From positions 124,001 through 188,000 of the forward strand of contig JAPWFG010000058.1 of the NCBI GenBank assembly GCA_028015205.1: DNA of 64,000 nucleotides, given 5' to 3'. Within the stretch, counting starts at the first letter, position 1; every line of letters begins with the position of its first letter. The DNA comes from Mytilisepta virgata (lineage: Eukaryota; Mollusca; Bivalvia; Mytilida; Mytilidae). Of the stretch, positions 50,660-64,000 are shown in pieces. Under the pieces are notes generated by a model. The model was not told where the DNA came from. It saw only the letters and a program-made list of their open reading frames with translations, and made no database searches. The translations under genes and the position numbers were made by a program.

Positions 50660-51275
50660 AACAAATAGTGGCGAAACAATTTTTTTTTACGCATGTATAA
50701 ACGGAAATAGCGAAACAATTTTCACATATTCTGAATCTTCTCTACCATCAGACATTATTGTATCCAAACGTTTGTATATAGTGGCGAAACAATTTTCACA
50801 CGCATATGAACGTGAATAGCGAAACAATTTTCACATACTCAAATTCTTCAACAACAGAACGTCAATGTAGCGAGACAAAACTCACATACATGTTATTATA
50901 TTAAAGGTGGTGGCCTTTAACGAACGTGCTCGCTAGCTTTTGGCGACAAATCATTCTCGGTTTTGGAAGGTTATGATAGGACTCGGCTTGAAGTTCATTC
51001 AGAGAAAGAAATTCGGGACTCAAACGTGAAAAAGTATACTTATCGGAATGTTCCTGTTGGTATAAAAAATGTAGACTCTCCGCTGTTGTATCATTACAGG
51101 TGTCATAATCAGGACGACTCATTGTAATAATAGCGTGCCAATGCACACACACGTGAAGAAGCAATAAAATATGGACCAACTATTTGCATTTTTGTAGCGT
51201 GGCCATTCACACATACAAAAGGCCATGCAAGTTCAGGAAACATACCATATAGCGCGACAATTCGCACATACAATA
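50660..51275. repeat. Degenerate dispersed motif inside the LTR element: tagcgaaacaattttcaca
   Basis: At least eight related words (agtggcgaaacaatttt, atagcgaaacaattttcaca, tagcgagacaaaactcacat, tagcgcgacaattcgcacat and similar) recur near 50668, 50707, 50780, 50816, 50867, 51130, 51197 and 51251. Spacing is irregular, 36 to 330 bp. This is the main structure in the non-coding interior. Confidence 0.6.
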
Positions 51276-51364
51276 AAGTAGATAATAATAAACAAAGTAA
51301 CTTACAGAGTCTGTTGCAAAAATTTCAGGTCTTGTCTTCAACAGGGAATTTTTCCAACACAAAA

Positions 51365-52066
51365 TGATCATGAGCAATAAATGTTACACAGTTTACAGAA
51401 TTTTAATAACCACAATCGGGAAAGTTCGGGACCTGGATGTACGCCATCTAAATATCCACTAAAAGAGTAAGAACAAAAGGAATGTTTACGTTTCCCCTGC
51501 TTACGTGACTGCACAAGATCGTTTGAGAAACTCGGAGAATGTACATGTAAGATACGATTAATATCCCGAATGTGTTTATTTAACAACTCTATCTGAGCAT
51601 GCAGACAAACATCATCTTCGGGAAATTGTTCAGGGTTTGGGTGGTTATGAAATACGTTCCACCAATATATAGAGTAAACTGGAACTTCTACAAAAACAAG
51701 TTTAACCTGTTCAACTTACGGACAAAAAAATAAATTTCCTTTAAAATTGAATAAATGTTATTAACGCTGTCATTGTTTGAACTTGTTAACGAAATATAAC
51801 CATACTTGTCTTTCTTCGTAAAATCATTTGTCCCAAGCCACACAAATATGGTGATGTGACGATATTCCCGTATTCTTTTGAAGAAATTTGTATTGTTCTT
51901 CAGTAGTAGCTCCCGATTTATAGCACCATTTAAATGAATTTGGAAAGTTTAATTGCTCTTTTAAATGACGACCTTTGCTGTCCGATAAAATAACAGGAAC
52001 ACTAGTAAAATCCGTAAAAGATGGCAGTTTGTCAGTTTTTAACAATTGTTTGCGTATATTATTCAT
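51365..52066 (-). pseudogene. SGNH/GDSL-hydrolase-like reading frame inside the LTR element, broken by frame changes
   Basis: The minus strand starts MNNIRKQLLKTDKLPSFTDF, then PVILSDSKGRHLKEQL, which looks like the N-terminal Ser block (D-S-K-G) of SGNH hydrolases. In a second frame IFVWLGTNDF carries the G-x-N-D block. In a third VEVPVYSIYWWN is followed by LDGVHPGPELSRLW, the D-x-V-H-P block. So blocks I, III and V occur in order over about 230 residues but need two frame changes, near 51890-51905 and in a T-run near 51700. The family includes esterases and lipases, and some retroelements carry such a domain. It could be decayed, translated by frameshifting, or affected by homopolymer sequencing error. 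Confidence 0.6.
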
Positions 52067-52122
52067 TCACACAATTAGAAATTGACACATTAAATTCCAA
52101 TAAAATAATTAGTTCTCCATCA

Positions 52123-52397
52123 TTTTATATTCGTATTTCCCACTCGCTTGGCTAGAGGTAATAATTAATAAAAAAACATAAAAACTAATTCTCTATTTTT
52201 AAAACTACATGATTATACATTCAATACCAAATCTCCAATCCCCAAAAGCTACACGCGTTTCCTCTTAACTCCCCAAAGACATGCATATTCAACACATAAG
52301 TAGGCGTGCCAAAATGATTATAATGACAAGCCAATATATACACATGAAACATGCTTAACTGATTTCATTAACCAGTATCAAAATGATAAATATAACA
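52123..52397 (-). repeat. LTR, 5' copy in element orientation
   Basis: 275-bp direct repeat, apparently identical to 49097-49371. The SGNH-like reading frame starts within about 60 bp of its internal edge. Confidence 0.88.
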
Positions 52398-52401
52398 TTC
52401 G

Positions 52402-52660
52402 TTTTGATTTAATGATTTTCGCCAGTCCTCTATAATTCTGAGGAGTGTGTCTTGACAAGTTGCCCTTGTGCTGTTTTTTTTTTTTGTGCACTGGCACTAC
52501 TTGAACTTTTTTTTAATCACCAGGAAAGACAGAAGTTTCAAAAGTCTTATTTATTAGATTTGTTTGGGTTTTTTAACCAGATGGTTTGCTAATTTTAAAT
52601 ATTTTAGGTGATATTTCGTCCACACCTGTGGCCTTTTCACACTAAGTTTATTTATCTGTT
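52402..52660 (-). pseudogene. Non-LTR retrotransposon reverse transcriptase, N-terminal part
   Basis: On the minus strand, frames give EKQINKLSVK then T-G-x-D-E-I-S-P-K-like text (with frame slips), FETSVFPGD, VVPVHKK and finally LLRIIEDWRKSLNQNEY. These match the fingers region of LINE reverse transcriptases. The text runs directly into 49096 and below (AAILIALSKTVDCLPH) across the LTR element. Confidence 0.8.
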
Positions 52661-52981
52661 TCTCAACAAAAACTTTATACAGATCGCACGTCCGCAGAAG
52701 AAAACTATACCATGTCTATTTTCTAAAATTGTTTATACTTTTGATCCACCAACAAATATCTCTGTAAAATAATTTTATTTTACCTTTATGTATATAGATT
52801 AATCTGCATTGGGGTAAAGTGAAAATCGGTCAATTGATACATAACTCTTACTTCACGTGCTCAGATTCGGTTATTTACGCTGAAACAAGGGATGAAAAAG
52901 CGTGGATGGGCACATAAAATGAACACTTCAAAACAACCAAACGTTGCACATGTGTGTTTGTTAACAGGTTAAACGATCAAA

Positions 52982-61602
<8,621 letters not shown>

Positions 61603-61620
61603 TGAGTTCATTAAAAAATT

Positions 61621-62867
61621 AGAGGCTCATCTGGCTTCTTAAGCCCATTTGAAAATGTAAGGTCTGTTGTATCCAGATGGTTGTTAAAGAAATGCAAAAT
61701 GTCAAAGTGACCTTGAAATTTGACCTTTGGCATCAAAAGAGGTGGATCATTTGCATCCGTCCTTCCATACGAGATTCCTGCAAACATCATAGTCCAGTCA
61801 AACTAAGTTTTAACCTCAAACTAATTGCAACAGAAAATGTTTTAGTTCTAATCTATAGCATTAAGCCCCAAATATACACAGAAAAAAGTCCCATAAAATC
61901 TAACTTGAGGAAAACTCAAAATCAGCATTTTCAATTTCCTATGGAAATTAACATTGGAAAGGGGAGATAACTCCACAAAAATGAGTCTTTTTTGTCAGGT
62001 TTTGGTTGATTTTCTTAAAATTCATGTAAAGTATGATACTTTGATGGGGTTATAAGTTCGTATTTGACTATATTATATAATCTTCTGCTCATGAAATGTA
62101 CAAAACCGAAGTGTTATGGGTATTTTAAAAAATTTTTTGCGCATTTTTCATTAAAGAAATTGCAAATTTGTGGCTTTGTGACCATTTTGAAAAAATAATG
62201 TGTAATTTTGGTATTGTTTATATCTGTTCAGCATCTACCTTGTTTAAAAAAACTTTAAACCACAAAAAGAAGAATGTATGCTTAATTATTTTTATTAAAA
62301 TTGAGATTTTTTACCTTGACATGTTGAAAAATTTAATAAATGGTCAACTAATGAATTACGAAATTTAGGTTGTAGCTTGATAAAAGATATGAAAACACCT
62401 TTAGAGTTGTTTGTCCTACTCTAAAGACGGCTAAAATATCAAGAATCAATACATTCTGCTGAAAAGAAGCGGTAAAGTTATAATTTAGTATCAAATTTTA
62501 TTGATATTTCTGCCTTTTTTGCAGAGTTATCTCCCATTTTCAATGCAAATCTCCATAGGAATTTTAAAATCGTGATTTTTTAGTCTTCCTCAAGTTAGAT
62601 TTTGTTGGACTTTTTTCTGTGTATGTTTGGGGTATAATGCTAAAGATTAAAACTTAAAAATATTCTGTTGCAATTACTTTAAGGTTAGGGTCAAATTTAT
62701 GCTAGATTGACTGGACTATTAGTTACAATCTGTCCATAAGCTCCTGAATATGGTTTTCATGGAAACTTGAACAACTGCAACATTGGGTAAGCAGATAAAT
62801 CTCAACCAAAAGTGGTTTGTTTGACAAATTAAATCCAGGTGAGCTATACTGGCTCTCCAGAGCCTCT
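61621..62867. repeat. Large fold-back element: inverted arms of about 350 bp
   Basis: The left arm (61621-61975) and right arm (62521-62867) are imperfect inverted copies. For example atagtccagtcaaactaagt versus (reverse complement) atagtccagtcaatctagca, aatctaacttgaggaaaact versus aatctaacttgaggaagact, and ggggagataactcc versus gggagataactctg. The outer words are agaggctcatctgg and agagcctct. It lies just after RIOK2 exon 8, in the following intron. Confidence 0.8.
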
Positions 62868-62870
62868 AGT

Positions 62871-63602
62871 TGGCTCACATGGCCTATGGGCCATGTTAAC
62901 TTATGTCATCACTTTGCGTCTGTTCTCCGTAAACTTTTCACATTTTGATCTTCTCCTCCGAAACTACTTGGCAGATTGTAACCAAACTAGTAGAAATGAT
63001 GTATGCTAGGACCTCTACAAAAGTTCCACCTTTGGTTCCAGTTGGATGAACAACATGGCCTCTGGGGGCCATCTTGGATTTCTATTGACCAAATTTTTAA
63101 AAATCCTCCTGTGAAACTACATTATGAAATATTTTGAAACCCTCTACAAACGATCCACTATTGGTTGAGATTCATCTACTCACCCAGTGGGTGCGGTTGC
63201 TCAAACTTTCCAATGAAACTATATGGGAAATGATTTTTTTGTCAATTGTCCAGGAACTAATGGGCAGATTGTAACCAAAGTTGGCAGGAATGATGTATGG
63301 AAGGACATAAGCAAATGATCCACCTTTTAAGGTCATGGTCACTTTGACATTTTGTATTTCTTTAACAGCTTTGTGGATATAACATAGCTTATATTTTCAA
63401 ATGGGCTAATGGAAGCCAGTTTCTATTTTTAGTAACAGCAGCCATGTCTGTTTTTAAGTCGGAAGGGGGGTGGGATGACCAAAATTTGGTCCCAATTGTC
63501 CCATTCATGTCAGAGGAAAAGATCTTCAAAGAAAAGTTTCTGCTGGGTGAGGGATGATAACAGACATCGCTCACATGGCCTTATAGGCCAGGTGAGCTAA
63601 AA
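62871..63602. repeat. Modular repeat with a head-to-head arrangement
   Basis: The left end ggctcacatggcctatgggc is the reverse complement of the family's 3' end, and gatcttctcctccgaaacta is the reverse of its gtttcagaggagaagat motif. The right end tcacatggccttataggcca / ggtgagctaaaaag is in the normal orientation. Two half-copies therefore meet head to head within about 730 bp. Confidence 0.7.
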
Positions 63603-64000
63603 AGAAATCTTATTTTTAGCATAAAATCATTTGAATCACTCCCAGTTAAATAGTTAACCTTTTTTTGGAATTTATTGACGACTTGCTAAAGATTTGGCCT
63701 TGGGCATTGCTGTTGATATATTTTTTGTGATATGGATATGCAGTGCATACGGAATGGCATTAAAGATTGTTACCTTCATTACATTATAACAGTAAGTTTG
63801 TGATGAGGCCAGTTTATCTTGAACATTCCAAGTAATTATACATAGGTTACTCTATAATTGCATTAGAATTGGTGCATTGCATTTCTTTTGATACAATTCC
63901 TTCCTGACTGTGAGATTTTAAAACTTTTGATTAGGTCAGTTAAAAGTGGGAACATTTGTGATAAATAAGTCATATTTGGTTTCATATGCATCAGTAAACC
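63603..64000. other. Non-coding tail of the window, inside the RIOK2 gene
   Basis: No RIOK2 exon 9 text (expected to follow F-A-D-I-K) could be found in any plus frame. This is presumably intron. Confidence 0.5.

Larger units (their letters stand above)
49097..52397 (-). mobile_element. 3.3-kb LTR retroelement nested in a non-LTR retrotransposon
   Basis: Two direct repeats of 275 bp (49097-49371 and 52123-52397) appear identical by eye and enclose 2.75 kb. The 4-bp ttcg occurs on both outer sides (49093-49096, 52398-52401). In the minus orientation the LTR begins TGTTATATTTATC, and a purine-rich tract (ggcgggggc) lies just before the 3' LTR. No gag, protease, reverse transcriptase or integrase is visible, so the element is non-autonomous. 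It splits a LINE reverse-transcriptase frame that resumes on both sides, which confirms the insertion. Confidence 0.88.

Noticed and set aside
52640..52981. A bidirectional promoter with the missing SERINC first exon just upstream of RIOK2
   Set aside because: I looked for a minus-strand ATG followed closely by a GT donor and found no convincing exon. The distance to the next SERINC exon would also be over 20 kb.

Overview
This is a eukaryotic, AT-rich window from an animal genome. Genes are split by many short introns with GT/AG borders, and most of the DNA is interspersed repeats. The repeat style suggests a bivalve mollusc, probably a mussel of the Mytilus type: elements opening near 'aggctcccaggagcctg' and closing 'ccaggtgagctaaaa', tRNA-derived SINEs, fold-back MITEs and mollusc-like non-LTR retrotransposons. 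The species is an inference. There are no bacterial features, no operons and no CRISPR array.

Two conserved protein-coding genes are visible. (1) On the minus strand, 32282 down to 13904, twelve exons join in one continuous frame into a SERINC-family multipass membrane protein, closest by eye to SERINC5. Only a tiny first coding exon is missing. (2) On the plus strand, 52982 to 61601 and running off the right end, eight exons encode the N-terminal winged helix and most of the RIO kinase domain of RIOK2, a kinase of late 40S ribosome assembly. The genes point away from each other and are separated by about 20 kb of repeats. I found no other host gene.

Layout. 1-11 kb: AT-rich intergenic DNA with modular repeats, a 102-bp fold-back element and small hairpins. 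11.1-12.0 kb: an element with inverted ends and an 8-bp target duplication that carries a Mutator-like transposase fragment. 12.5-13.6 kb: a 147-bp tandem array. 13.9-32.3 kb: the SERINC gene, whose introns hold two SINEs with target duplications, two complete modular repeats, a palindrome-ended repeat and two fold-back elements. 32.3-38.4 kb: modular repeats and a TTAA-flanked piggyBac-like MITE. 38.6-42.0 kb: an array of about ten small palindromes built from two words, then a 1.24-kb tandem duplication. 42-49 kb: non-LTR retrotransposon relics, a leucine/serine-tRNA-like SINE, fold-back elements and a GATATC palindrome array. 49.1-52.4 kb: a 3.3-kb element with apparently identical 275-bp LTRs, inserted in a non-LTR retrotransposon and carrying a broken SGNH-hydrolase-like reading frame. 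52.98-61.6 kb: RIOK2, with a partial copy of its own exon 5 in intron 1 and a 349-bp fold-back element in intron 5. 61.6-63.6 kb: two inverted-type repeats.

The two genes have no evident joint function. The strongest leads are the LTR/SGNH element nested in a LINE, the two-word palindrome array, the exon-5 copy whose four coding differences are all silent, and a shared set of short motifs in otherwise divergent modular repeats.
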